This document shows, piece after piece, positions 25,563-32,903 of a DNA stretch of 64,000 nt. The position numbers and the translations under genes were made by a program. The notes under the pieces are model-generated. The model saw only the letters and a program-made list of their open reading frames with translations, was not told the origin of the DNA and did no database searches. This DNA is from DATCBF01 sp964401995 (GTDB taxonomy: Bacteria; Actinomycetota; Thermoleophilia; Solirubrobacterales; 70-9): assembly GCA_964401995.1 (NCBI GenBank), contig CAYOAP010000007.1:62001-126000 (forward strand), read 5' to 3'. Each line of letters starts with the position of its first letter. Position 1 is the first letter of the stretch.

Positions 25563-26755
25563 TGGCCTCGACAGCCGGCCTCCCTCAGGTCTCCTCCCTG
25601 GTCCGGCCGCGCGAGGTCGAGCGGGCGGTGACGCCGCTGGAGCTGTTCTTCGACCTCGTCTACGTCTTCACCGTCAGCCAGCTCGCCCACAACCTGCTCG
25701 ACCACGTCGACGCCCGCGGCATGGCCGAGACGTTGGTCCTGACCCTGGCCGTGATGTACGCCTGGTTCATGACCGTCTGGACCTCGAACTGGCTCGACGG
25801 CGAGCGCCAGCCGGTCCGCCTGATGCTGCTCGGCCTGATGTTCGCCAGCCTCTTGATGTCGACCTCGGTCTCGGAGGCATTCGGCGACCGCGCCGGCCTC
25901 TTCGTGATCGGCTACCTCGCGATCCAGATCGGGCGGACCGCCTTCGCCGTCGCCAGCTTCCGCGGCCACCGGCTCCATATGCACTTCGTCAACGCCCTGG
26001 CCTGGGAGATCGGGACGGCGCCGATTTGGATCGCCGGGATCGCGGTCGACGGCGACGCCCGCCTCGCGCTCTGGGCAGTGGCGGTGCTGGTCACCTACGG
26101 CGGCGTCATCGCCGGCCACCCGCTGCCCGGCCGCAAAAGCCCCTTCAGCTCCGACAGCCAGATCTATGCCGAGCACCTGCTTGAGCGCTTCCGCCTCTTC
26201 TTCCTGATCGCCCTCGGCGAGACCGTGCTCACGATCGGCAACGCCTTCGCCGACCAGCCGGTCGAGGCCGACCGCCTGCTCGTCCTCGCCGTCGCCTTCA
26301 CCGGCACTGTCGCGCTCTGGTGGTGCTACTTCCACCGGGCCGAGGACATCGGCAAAAACGCCATCGAGGGCGTCGCCGACGCCTCGCGGATAGTCGGCGT
26401 CGGCAACTACACCCTGATCGCGATGGTGATCGGCATCATCGCGATCGCCGTCGGCGACGAGCTGGCAATCGCCAACCCCCACGACCCGAACACCCTCAAC
26501 ACAGCCGTCCTCATCTTCGGCGGCCCGATCATCTTTCTCCTCGCCCAGCTCGGCTTCATGCGCGAAGCAACCGGCCAGGCGCCGCGCTCCCGGGCCCTCG
26601 CCTGCATCGCCCTGCTCGTGCTCGGCGCAGCGACCCTCCCCCTCGGCCTTCTAGCGGCGGTCATCGCTGCCACCGCAGTCTTGGTCGCGGTGGCGGCAGA
26701 CGACACCCGCACCGAGCCGCGTCTCAGCCCGGACAAAGCCGGCGAGCGGATTTGA
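25562..26755 (+). CDS. Low-temperature-requirement A (LtrA) family membrane protein
   Basis: 397 residues, about eleven hydrophobic helices. The family signature is present: VTPLELFFDLVYVFTVSQLAH near the N-terminus, then FFLIALGETVLTIGNAF and WWCYFHRAEDIG. The last codons (AGERI and stop) are supplied by the tRNA-Thr fragment at 26735-26778, so ltrA and the tRNA once overlapped convergently and the island insertion preserved the end of the gene. Function of LtrA proteins is poorly defined. Confidence 0.88.
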   Translation: MASTAGLPQVSSLVRPREVERAVTPLELFFDLVYVFTVSQLAHNLLDHVDARGMAETLVLTLAVMYAWFMTVWTSNWLDGERQPVRLMLLGLMFASLLMSTSVSEAFGDRAGLFVIGYLAIQIGRTAFAVASFRGHRLHMHFVNALAWEIGTAPIWIAGIAVDGDARLALWAVAVLVTYGGVIAGHPLPGRKSPFSSDSQIYAEHLLERFRLFFLIALGETVLTIGNAFADQPVEADRLLVLAVAFTGTVALWWCYFHRAEDIGKNAIEGVADASRIVGVGNYTLIAMVIGIIAIAVGDELAIANPHDPNTLNTAVLIFGGPIIFLLAQLGFMREATGQAPRSRALACIALLVLGAATLPLGLLAAVIAATAVLVAVAADDTRTEPRLSPDKAGERI

Positions 26756-26778
26756 ACCGCTGACCCATTCATTACGAG
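26735..26778. repeat. Left attachment repeat (tRNA-Thr 3' fragment)
   Basis: These 44 bases match 31713-31756 with one mismatch at base 33 of the repeat. They correspond to the 3' part of tRNA-Thr from the anticodon loop to just past the discriminator, on the minus strand. Identity stops at the anticodon loop, the usual crossover point of tRNA-targeting integrases. The copy cannot form a tRNA. Confidence 0.88.
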
Positions 26779-26971
26779 CTAGCGGCAGTGGTCTGCGCTC
26801 TGCCGCGCTTGCCTTCTTGGGATCAAGCCCGACCGCCAGCGTCGGGGTTGGAGTTGCTGGGGTGGCAGTTGCGCTCACCCTTGACGTTAAATCGGGTTAC
26901 CGGCCAGCTTTCAAGCGATTACCAAATACTCCACCAGTGTCAAGAGAGAAAAGTCGGTGACCTGGATCGAG

Positions 26972-27265
26972 CTAGGCGCTCTCGACCGGGGCGATCCTTG
27001 CTGCCATCGTCCCGGCCCGCCACGAACAGACGGTGCAATGACCATCGACGCTCGCCCAGAAGACTTCGTCCCCGATCTTGGGTTCAGCAACGCAGTATTT
27101 CTTCTGAGCTTCAGTAATTGTGATGATGCCAATATCGGGCACCGCTCCGACGCTGACCCTGCCATAAGCGCTGCTGGATTCGACACGGCCACCGCACTCC
27201 AAGCACTCGTCCGGAAGCAACATTTTTTCAATCGGGAAGCCGGGTGGTGCCTTGCCGTCGCTCAT
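26972..27265 (-). CDS. Unknown island protein with Cys pairs
   Basis: 97 residues, not recognised. A CLECGG pair near residue 22 and CTVC near residue 76 could jointly bind zinc. No membrane segment. The ATG at 27265 shares a base with the TAA of the upstream zinc-ribbon gene (TAATG), so the two are coupled. Sits at the left end of the island. Confidence 0.6.
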   Translation of the reverse strand: MSDGKAPPGFPIEKMLLPDECLECGGRVESSSAYGRVSVGAVPDIGIITITEAQKKYCVAEPKIGDEVFWASVDGHCTVCSWRAGTMAARIAPVESA

Positions 27266-27444
27266 TACATGACCTTTTTCTTCACAACTGGTCCGCCGCA
27301 GTCAGGGCAGAACCAGTCGCTAGAGGCCAGCTTCTTTCCGATGAGCCCGCCCCAGAACATCGCACCGGACGGGACGTTCTTCTCAGCCGCCACCGGCTTT
27401 TCGCAACTCTCGCAGTACATGCCTGGCTTCTTCTCCACGCCCAT
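27265..27444 (-). CDS. 59-residue zinc-ribbon protein
   Basis: Too short for most ORF callers but well supported: an AAAGGTGG ribosome site 7 bases before ATG 27444, and two cysteine pairs, MYCESCEKP and WFCPDCGGP, spaced about 32 residues apart as in a zinc ribbon. Between them is a GAMFWGGLIGKKL segment. It is coupled by TAATG to the downstream Cys-pair protein. Function unknown; a protein-protein or nucleic-acid contact role is possible. Confidence 0.65.
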   Translation of the reverse strand: MGVEKKPGMYCESCEKPVAAEKNVPSGAMFWGGLIGKKLASSDWFCPDCGGPVVKKKVM

Positions 27445-27756
27445 TGCTACGCCACCTTTTTACAGAAAGAGTACTGCCCTGCCGAGCGACACCCACGGAA
27501 GCTAGTCTCGGGTAGATGAGCGGCTCGGTGGGCCAATGCCTGTCTCAGATCGCGGCATTGCTTGGGATCTCCTCGTTCGAAACCACCTCTTCTACATCTT
27601 CGTTGGCTTCCCGATGGGCGTTTACTCGCTCGTCCTTGACGAAGACCGGCCCAAACTCGTCAGGCCGCTCGACGAGCTTCCTTGTCGCCGACCTCGGGCT
27701 GATCCTCTGGGGCTCATCGAAAAGCCGCCCGATCTCAACCAATTCGGCGTCCTCCA
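27445..27756. other. Ambiguous stretch with competing short frames
   Basis: No frame is convincing. A plus frame from 27536 reads well for about 80 codons (including YIFVGFPMGVYSLVLDEDRP) but then turns into shadow sequence. A minus frame from 27742 to 27545 gives an acidic 65-residue peptide of natural composition. The plus frame might be the damaged 5' part of the zinc-ribbon gene that follows, displaced by frameshifts. Confidence 0.35.
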
Positions 27757-27936
27757 GTGGTGGGATGTATTGCGCTCACAGGACTCGTTCCAGGAGTTAT
27801 TTTGTGGTTCTACATCACGCGGCCACCAACGAAGACCTGTCCCGATTGCATGGAGACGGTCCACCGAGACACGAAGGTCTGCAAATTCTGCGCCTTCCGC
27901 TGGGAGCCACGGCCAACTCTTGGTGACGACTCATGA
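27757..27936 (+). CDS. Small membrane-anchored zinc-ribbon protein
   Basis: About 59 residues from GTG 27757: a single hydrophobic helix (IALTGLVPGVILWFYI) followed by a zinc ribbon CPDCMETVHRDTKVCKFC and a short tail. A similar membrane-plus-ribbon design is seen in the next gene, whose ATG overlaps this stop (ATGA at 27933-27936). The start is uncertain because there is no good ribosome site; the gene could be the remnant of a longer one. Confidence 0.5.
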   Translation: MVGCIALTGLVPGVILWFYITRPPTKTCPDCMETVHRDTKVCKFCAFRWEPRPTLGDDS

Positions 27937-28412
27937 GCAAGCTGATGACAGAACGCCTGACTCAGCTGGCTGCAGCGGTGGCTCTACTTTCGGTAGTCAT
28001 AGGCATAGTTGGCTCCTACGAGTTCATCAGCATCCTCGGCTTCCTCGGAGATTACGTCCTCAGTTTCCTCGCCATCTATCTAGGGTTTTGGTTCACCGCT
28101 CTAGTCAATAGCGACCACTGGGCGGTCAAGGGCATCCTTTACTTCGTGGCGTTCTTTCTTGTCTTCGCGTTGTGGGGAACGCTTGAAGTAGTAGATCCGC
28201 GCCTGACCGAACACCACCATTTCAGCCTCATGCATGTGCTGGCGATCTTAGGGCTTTTGGTGCTCGGCTATTTGCTCTATGTGCGGATCAGCGGTAAGTA
28301 CGAAGCCCAGTTCAAAAAATGTCCGGATTGTGCAGAGAGAGTCTTGGAGGCGGCCAGGAAGTGCCGCTATTGTGGCTATCGCTGGGAAGAGGTCCCTGAT
28401 CGGTGGGCTTGA
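27933..28412 (+). CDS. Membrane protein with C-terminal zinc ribbon
   Basis: 159 residues. Hydrophobic segments at roughly 12-28, 33-56, 66-86 and 98-116 are followed by a cytosolic ribbon CPDCAERVLEAARKCRYC and a final YRWEEV, closely parallel to the ribbon of the preceding small protein. No enzyme motif is visible. It converges with the TPR-like gene with 32 bases between. Function unknown; the shared ribbons suggest the two proteins form one complex. Confidence 0.68.
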   Translation: MSKLMTERLTQLAAAVALLSVVIGIVGSYEFISILGFLGDYVLSFLAIYLGFWFTALVNSDHWAVKGILYFVAFFLVFALWGTLEVVDPRLTEHHHFSLMHVLAILGLLVLGYLLYVRISGKYEAQFKKCPDCAERVLEAARKCRYCGYRWEEVPDRWA

Positions 28413-28444
28413 CGCTGGCGCGGTAGCGATGGCCCGGCCTATTT

Positions 28445-30103
28445 CTAGCTCTGGTCTGGTTCTTCGATGGGATAGAGAGCGGCGGCAATTTCAAGTGTCA
28501 TCTCCACCATCTCTGAGTCGATCTCGAGCGCGTGTTTAAGGACTGCCTCGACACGACTGTCGGGCCGTCCGGCTTCTTTGAGCGCGATGGCGAGCATGGT
28601 CAGAGTCTCGGCATCGATCAAGTCCCTTCGCCCGGTAGAGCTGGCCCAATCGAGCCAGGCAATCGCCTTTCGCCATTGAGCCTTGCGAAGGCATCGCTCC
28701 CCTTTCTTCACCAATTTCGATCGCTTTCGCTGAAAGCGTCTCTCGTACCAAGCTGCCCTGACGCGATGGCCGGCAGCCTTGTGAGCATCCTTCGCGTTGG
28801 CAAACATAACCGGGGGAATGACGAAGCGAGTGACGATTTCCTTGGGCCGGCCCGGGCGGCGATACATGAACCGAACCTTGGGTCGCGCACGTATAGCTCG
28901 GGTGTACCAACGTGCGGCATCTGCGGCTAGGTCCGGGTTCCCCTTTCCGTTGCCCAAGTCATCCGAGTATCTGTCCCATGCGATTGCGCCGAGGGTTCTC
29001 TTGAAGTACCAAGCGTCCCGGTAATGGCTCGCGCTGTGAGATAGTTGCTCCATCAGCTCTCGTCCTTCCTGTTGCTCAGCGGGGTCGGGCGACCAGGCAA
29101 TCTGCTGAGAGAGGTTGTAAAGCGTTTGGTCGCGCCGGTGGTCCGCGTGATCTTCGGCAGCTTTGCGCAACGCGTCGATTCCCTCGCGGGCCTCGGCTTC
29201 GGTTGTGTGCTGAGTCGGATCGACAAGCAAATAGGAGAAAGTGCGGAGCAATTCAGGGGATGCGTCTCCGTCTTCGTACCTTGCGCGGAGCCGGCGAAGT
29301 CCCTCTTCTCTTTCACCGTTGGCGACGAGGGCTTTCGCCTGGACGCATCGCAATAGATCGATTTGAGCGCTCTTGCTTTCGGGAGCTATTGCGATGCCGT
29401 CAGCGAGAAGTTCGACTGCCCGGTTGACATCTCCGAAATGCTCCGCTATCAGGCCCGCCGTTCCCTGAATGACAGCCCGCAGCTCGTTGGCGAACTCAAG
29501 CGGATACTCGGTCTGAGGGATGTTTGGAACCCCGGTGAGATTTTCAAAGGCCCACTTCCAACGAGCCTTTGTCGGAGTCTCGTCTCGCGTATGCGGATCG
29601 ATATGGCGAACAGTCGAATCGCGGTGGCAGGTCGCCGTGTAAACAGACCATGCCCCACCGGTCTCTTGCCGGATGTCGCCTTGGAGTAACAAGAACGCGC
29701 GAAGCCGCGCACACAGCTTCGACGCAAACTCCCTTTCCGCGACTCCGACAATGGCGGGAAGCAAATAGACGGCTTTAATCTCATCGGGACTCAGGTGATC
29801 TTGAAGTGTCTTGACGATCGTGTCTCGAATCTCGATTGCTTTCGCTTGAGAGGTGCAGCGAAAGAGAGCAATCACCAATCTCCCCCTGGCTTTCCGCCGA
29901 GTTAAGCGCCAACGGGCGATTCCTTGGGTCGCTATGACGAATCCAAGCAGGCAAATCAAGGTGACCGGAATCGCGGCTCCCAAGGTCGGCACCCCGATTA
30001 GTAGCGAGGCGCAGAGGAGCGCCCAAAACGCCGGCTCGGGGATGCGAAAGTGGACGCGCCAAAAGAACGCAAGAGCCCGCAACCCAAGATTGACCTGGCC
30101 CAT
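28445..30103 (-). CDS. Membrane-anchored TPR-like protein, unknown function
   Basis: 552 residues, the largest island protein. Two adjacent hydrophobic helices (about 22-60) are followed by a basic stretch, a globular part (about 75-200) and long alpha-helical repeats. Stretches such as GLIAEHFGDVNRAVELLADGIA and RWYTRAIRARP look like tetratricopeptide units. It is the last gene of a four-gene minus-strand unit and starts 3 bases after the preceding stop. No catalytic motif seen; a scaffold or sensor role is a guess. Confidence 0.7.
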   Translation of the reverse strand: MGQVNLGLRALAFFWRVHFRIPEPAFWALLCASLLIGVPTLGAAIPVTLICLLGFVIATQGIARWRLTRRKARGRLVIALFRCTSQAKAIEIRDTIVKTLQDHLSPDEIKAVYLLPAIVGVAEREFASKLCARLRAFLLLQGDIRQETGGAWSVYTATCHRDSTVRHIDPHTRDETPTKARWKWAFENLTGVPNIPQTEYPLEFANELRAVIQGTAGLIAEHFGDVNRAVELLADGIAIAPESKSAQIDLLRCVQAKALVANGEREEGLRRLRARYEDGDASPELLRTFSYLLVDPTQHTTEAEAREGIDALRKAAEDHADHRRDQTLYNLSQQIAWSPDPAEQQEGRELMEQLSHSASHYRDAWYFKRTLGAIAWDRYSDDLGNGKGNPDLAADAARWYTRAIRARPKVRFMYRRPGRPKEIVTRFVIPPVMFANAKDAHKAAGHRVRAAWYERRFQRKRSKLVKKGERCLRKAQWRKAIAWLDWASSTGRRDLIDAETLTMLAIALKEAGRPDSRVEAVLKHALEIDSEMVEMTLEIAAALYPIEEPDQS

Positions 30104-30106
30104 CGC

Positions 30107-30643
30107 TTACTCGGGTGATTGCTGGGGAGCGTCTGGGCTAGGCGGGTGGATGCGGTCCCCGACCCGATCGTGGCCGGCGAGCTTCGATAGAGCGTTGTAG
30201 GCCCGAGCTGCGTCTCTACGGGGCGGATCGAGGTAGTTGATCGTCTTTTCGGTCAGCTCCATGTAGGAGCCGTCTTTAGGCCAGCCGGGAGAGAGCGGCA
30301 TCTTCTCTCCGAGCAACCGCAAGCCCTCGATCGCCTGCGAGACCGTCTCGTACTCAGCCACGGTTAGCGCCTTTGCGAGGACCGCCCGGTATTCGGGCCA
30401 AGCTGTCATCGGCATTTCCACGAAGCCCCACCATTTTTTGTCCGCTTGCGCGTTCTTGAGCTGGCTGTCAGCGATGGCGATTTCCCCCGCGACCAATCGA
30501 GCGCCGGCCATCGCCTCGCCTCGCTCCCGGCGATGTTGAAACAAGTAGTCAATGAGGCTGCCGGCGGTTGCGCCGACCAGAGCGCCACCCACGGCACCGA
30601 TCGCGGTCCAACCCGGGGCGGAGATGGCAAGTGGCAGGGTCAC
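30107..30643 (-). CDS. Island protein with one membrane segment, unknown
   Basis: About 178 residues. A Gly/Ala-rich hydrophobic segment (WTAIGAVGGALVGATAGSLI) near the N-terminus is followed by charged helices and a Pro-rich tail; no known domain. The GTG at 30643 overlaps the upstream stop as GTGA and is preferred over the ATG at 30679, which would overlap the previous gene by 40 bases. The layout, one helix and a soluble helical domain, resembles the partner at 30944-31525 in mirror order. Confidence 0.62.
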   Translation of the reverse strand: MTLPLAISAPGWTAIGAVGGALVGATAGSLIDYLFQHRRERGEAMAGARLVAGEIAIADSQLKNAQADKKWWGFVEMPMTAWPEYRAVLAKALTVAEYETVSQAIEGLRLLGEKMPLSPGWPKDGSYMELTEKTINYLDPPRRDAARAYNALSKLAGHDRVGDRIHPPSPDAPQQSPE

Positions 30644-30876
30644 TCTGGACGGACTCTCTGTCGGTGACACTTTCGGCACTCTTCGTCGTACTGGGTCACG
30701 AAGACAACGCTGCTTCCGATGCCGTGATCGATCTGCTTCCAGTCATGCTGGCAGAAGACCTGTCTTAGGTGTTCGCGGTGTTCTTCCCCTTGTAGCCAGC
30801 GGAAGGCGAAGCCGAGCCCCGCCAGGACCAAACCGGCCACCACCGCCACTGCGACCCAGTAGACGAAATCTCCCAT
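30640..30876 (-). CDS. Small membrane protein with Cys/His C-terminus
   Basis: 78 residues: an N-terminal helix (FVYWVAVAVVAGLVLAGLGFAF) and a soluble tail with FCQHDW and ECRKCHRQR. The cysteines and histidines could bind a metal ion, echoing the zinc ribbons elsewhere in the island. Coupled by GTGA to the next gene. Function unknown. Confidence 0.6.
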   Translation of the reverse strand: MGDFVYWVAVAVVAGLVLAGLGFAFRWLQGEEHREHLRQVFCQHDWKQIDHGIGSSVVFVTQYDEECRKCHRQRVRPE

Positions 30877-30943
30877 GGCAGGGCAAGCCTAGAGCGGCTA
30901 CCGGCATTGACCACGCGAAGTAGCAAGCGGTCAAGCTCAACCC

Positions 30944-31525
30944 TCACCAAACGCCGAACGCCCTGCCCCCGAAATAGACGGCAAGGCAATCTGCGACGAC
31001 GCCGAGCAGTCGAAGCAGGAGGCCTAACTGCGATGCGTTTACCTTCGCGGTGGACTGGCCGATGAGAAGGCCGACCAGGTAGGCCGGGAACATGACCAGC
31101 AACCGGGCCATGCGATCGAGCCAGTAGAGGGGATTGCGCCGCTTTTGCTTGAGGATGCGCTCGCGCTCTGTGAGGTTGGCGGCTCCAAGGTCGAGCGAGT
31201 CGATTACGCCGTCATAGAGCTGCCGTGGCTCCGGTCCACCCCAGACAGTCGAGATGTCGTAGCCGACATGCTCATGGAGGAAGGCGACTGCGGCAAGCCC
31301 GTGGTGAACGCGCCCGGTCCCCATCGCAGGCGGATCGGCAACGGCAATTTGAGCGTCCGCGATCGTCATTGCATGGTCGGCTGCCGGCATCAGCTCATGC
31401 ACCCGCCGCCGCTTCTCGCCGTGGCGCTCCTCCTCGCCGTTCTCCAAATAGGCGACGTACTCGGCCCGGAAGACTTCAATATCCTTGCGCATCGACCGCA
31501 GGGCTCTAGGCGACTGGCTGGCCAT
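30944..31525 (-). CDS. Island protein with C-terminal membrane helices, unknown
   Basis: About 193 residues starting at ATG 31525, which has AAGGA 8 bases upstream. The first 130 residues are charged and helical (RSMRKDIEVFRAEYVAYLE; NLTERERILKQKRRNPL) and the end has two hydrophobic helices (LLVMFPAYLVGLLIG; LLLRLLGVVADCLAVYF). No recognisable domain. First gene of the minus-strand unit, reading away from the tRNA-Thr end. Confidence 0.62.
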   Translation of the reverse strand: MASQSPRALRSMRKDIEVFRAEYVAYLENGEEERHGEKRRRVHELMPAADHAMTIADAQIAVADPPAMGTGRVHHGLAAVAFLHEHVGYDISTVWGGPEPRQLYDGVIDSLDLGAANLTERERILKQKRRNPLYWLDRMARLLVMFPAYLVGLLIGQSTAKVNASQLGLLLRLLGVVADCLAVYFGGRAFGVW

Positions 31526-31562
31526 GGTGCCGATCCTTTCACGCCGTAGGGCTTGCAAACCG

Positions 31563-31639
31563 GGTGGTTAATTCAGTTTCAGCCCCCATATCTCTACGCG
31601 CTTTCGCTCAGAAACGGGCGGAAGCCAGGTGGTCAATTC
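31563..31639. repeat. Imperfect 12-bp direct repeats near right island end
   Basis: GGTGGTTAATTC (31563-31574) recurs as GGTGGTCAATTC (31628-31639) in the non-coding end of the island, about 75-150 bases from the attachment repeat. Position would suit arm-type recombinase or excisionase sites. No other support. Confidence 0.35.
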
Positions 31640-31712
31640 CGCATCGCTATAGAGAGCGGAACACCGTAGGCGAGCAGTGAAAGATCCCCCTGGGTGACCG
31701 CTTGATACTGGG

Positions 31713-31756
31713 AAAGCCGGCGAGCGGATTTGAACCGCTGACCCCTTCATTACGAG
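31713..31756. repeat. Right attachment repeat, within tRNA-Thr
   Basis: Partner of 26735-26778, with 43 of 44 bases identical. Here the repeat is the 3' part of the intact tRNA-Thr gene, so the functional tRNA is regenerated at this end. The two bases beyond the discriminator are also part of the identity. Confidence 0.88.
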
Positions 31757-31787
31757 TGAAGTGCTCTACCAACTGAGCTACGCCGGC
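31715..31787 (-). tRNA. tRNA-Thr(CGU)
   Basis: 73 nt on the minus strand. The seven-base acceptor strands GCCGGCG and CGCCGGC pair, the D region is TAGCTCAGTTGGTAGAGC, the anticodon loop CTCGTAA gives anticodon CGU for ACG codons, and the T arm contains GGTTCAAATCC. CCA is not encoded. Its 3' half is the integration target of the adjacent island. Confidence 0.95.
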
Positions 31788-31855
31788 GGGGTTGGCTGCA
31801 TTCTAGGAGGCATTGGGCCGGGGTTCCGTCCGAGTCGGCCGAGGATGATCCGATC

Positions 31856-32473
31856 GTGTCCAGGGCGGCGACAGCGCAGCGGCGGGAGGACAACGAGATC
31901 GAGTTCTCGCGGATCGTCGCCTTCAGCGACGGGGTCTTCGCGATCGCGATCACCTTGCTGGTCCTCAATCTCAGCGTTCCCGCCCACATTCATGGCAAGG
32001 ATTTGACCGACGCGATCTGGGATCAGCGCCAGACCTTCATCGCCTACGCGGTCAGCTTCGCGGTGATTGGCCGCTTTTGGGTCGTCCACCACCGCTTCTT
32101 CGGCGACGTCACCGGTTTCGACGGCAGGCTGATCGGGCTCAACCTCTTCTACCTCGGTTGGATCGTGCTGATCCCGTTCAGCAGCCAGGTGCTTGGCGAT
32201 CATGGCAGCGACACCGCGGCGATCGTCGTCTACGCGGTCAACCTGATCGGCGTCACCCTCGTCGGCGCCTGGATGTTCGCCGACGCCCGCCGGGCCGGGC
32301 TGGTGGAGATGGACCCGGAGACGGAGCGCCAGAACCGGCGTCGAGGGCTGATCACGGCCGCGGTCTTCTTCGCCTCGATCCCGGCCGCCTTCATCGACCC
32401 GAAGATCGTGCCCTTTCTCTGGCTCGCCCTCTTCCTCAACCCGACCGGGATCCGGTCGCGCCGCCGCGCCTAA
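31856..32473 (+). CDS. TMEM175/DUF1211 family potassium channel-like protein
   Basis: 205 residues with about six hydrophobic helices. The first helix carries the family signature RIVAFSDGVFAIAITLLVL, where FSDG and the following Ile residues form the selectivity filter in bacterial TMEM175 proteins; one six-helix unit would assemble as a tetramer. A second characteristic block is VIGRFWVVHHRFF. Start GTG 31856. It lies beside tRNA-Thr, outside the island. Confidence 0.85.
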   Translation: MSRAATAQRREDNEIEFSRIVAFSDGVFAIAITLLVLNLSVPAHIHGKDLTDAIWDQRQTFIAYAVSFAVIGRFWVVHHRFFGDVTGFDGRLIGLNLFYLGWIVLIPFSSQVLGDHGSDTAAIVVYAVNLIGVTLVGAWMFADARRAGLVEMDPETERQNRRRGLITAAVFFASIPAAFIDPKIVPFLWLALFLNPTGIRSRRRA

Positions 32474-32479
32474 GAGGGA

Positions 32480-32887
32480 CTAGCCGCGCTTGGCGATAAA
32501 GGAGATCGAGCGGCCTGCGGTCGCGCAGCTGACCGCGATCCCGCGGTCGGTCGTGGCGCCGAGGCAGCGGTAGCCGCGGATCGTGCAGGAGTTGCGCGAG
32601 GCGCCGGCCGCCGCCGAGCAGTTGTGGGAGCGCTGCCAGCCGAACATCACCTGGCGCGCCTCGCCGCAGGCGATGCCGGTCGCGCGCAGGGCGCTCGCGT
32701 CGACCGCGTAGGAGTCGCAGGCCTGGGCCGAGGCCCCCGCCGGGGCAGTCGAGGTCGAGGCGGGGCCAGGGCTCTGCTGGGTGGCGGGCTGCGTCTTGTC
32801 GCTTGAGTCGCTCGACGAAGAGCTGCCGCAGCCGCCGAGCAGGGCGGCGACGAGGGCGAGGCAGAGAAGTGGGCCGGCGATCCGCAT
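32480..32887 (-). CDS. Cysteine-rich lipoprotein
   Basis: About 135 residues. ATG 32887 starts a lipoprotein signal peptide ending in lipobox LLGGC, followed by a Ser/Thr/Pro-rich linker and a compact domain with six cysteines that could form three disulfides. The spacing C...GIAC...HNC...SC...YRC...VSC resembles a small extracellular domain common in actinobacterial hypothetical proteins. It follows the E1-like gene by 16 bases, so the two may be co-transcribed. Function unknown. Confidence 0.75.
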   Translation of the reverse strand: MRIAGPLLCLALVAALLGGCGSSSSSDSSDKTQPATQQSPGPASTSTAPAGASAQACDSYAVDASALRATGIACGEARQVMFGWQRSHNCSAAAGASRNSCTIRGYRCLGATTDRGIAVSCATAGRSISFIAKRG

Positions 32888-32903
32888 CGGAGTCGCCGTC
32901 AAT

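Larger units (their letters stand above)
26735..31756. mobile_element. 5-kb integrated island at tRNA-Thr(CGU), no integrase seen
   Basis: Bounded by the 44-nt repeats at both ends. Genes inside have visibly lower GC and mixed codon use compared with flanks. Contents: two minus-strand Cys-pair proteins (26972-27444), two plus-strand membrane/zinc-ribbon proteins (27757-28412), and a four-gene minus-strand unit (28445-31525). I found no tyrosine or serine recombinase, excisionase, replication or mobilisation gene, so it is either decayed, moved in trans, or a passenger islet. The stretch 26779-26971 holds no convincing gene. Confidence 0.82.

Noticed and set aside
27516..27926. 136-codon plus-strand frame from 27516
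   Set aside because: Its composition is Ser/Thr/Arg-rich shadow type, and its 3' half is out of phase with a clear zinc ribbon in another frame.
26779..31712. Integrase or excisionase gene in the island
   Set aside because: All frames were read for tyrosine recombinase (R...HxxR...Y) or serine recombinase signatures, and none was found.
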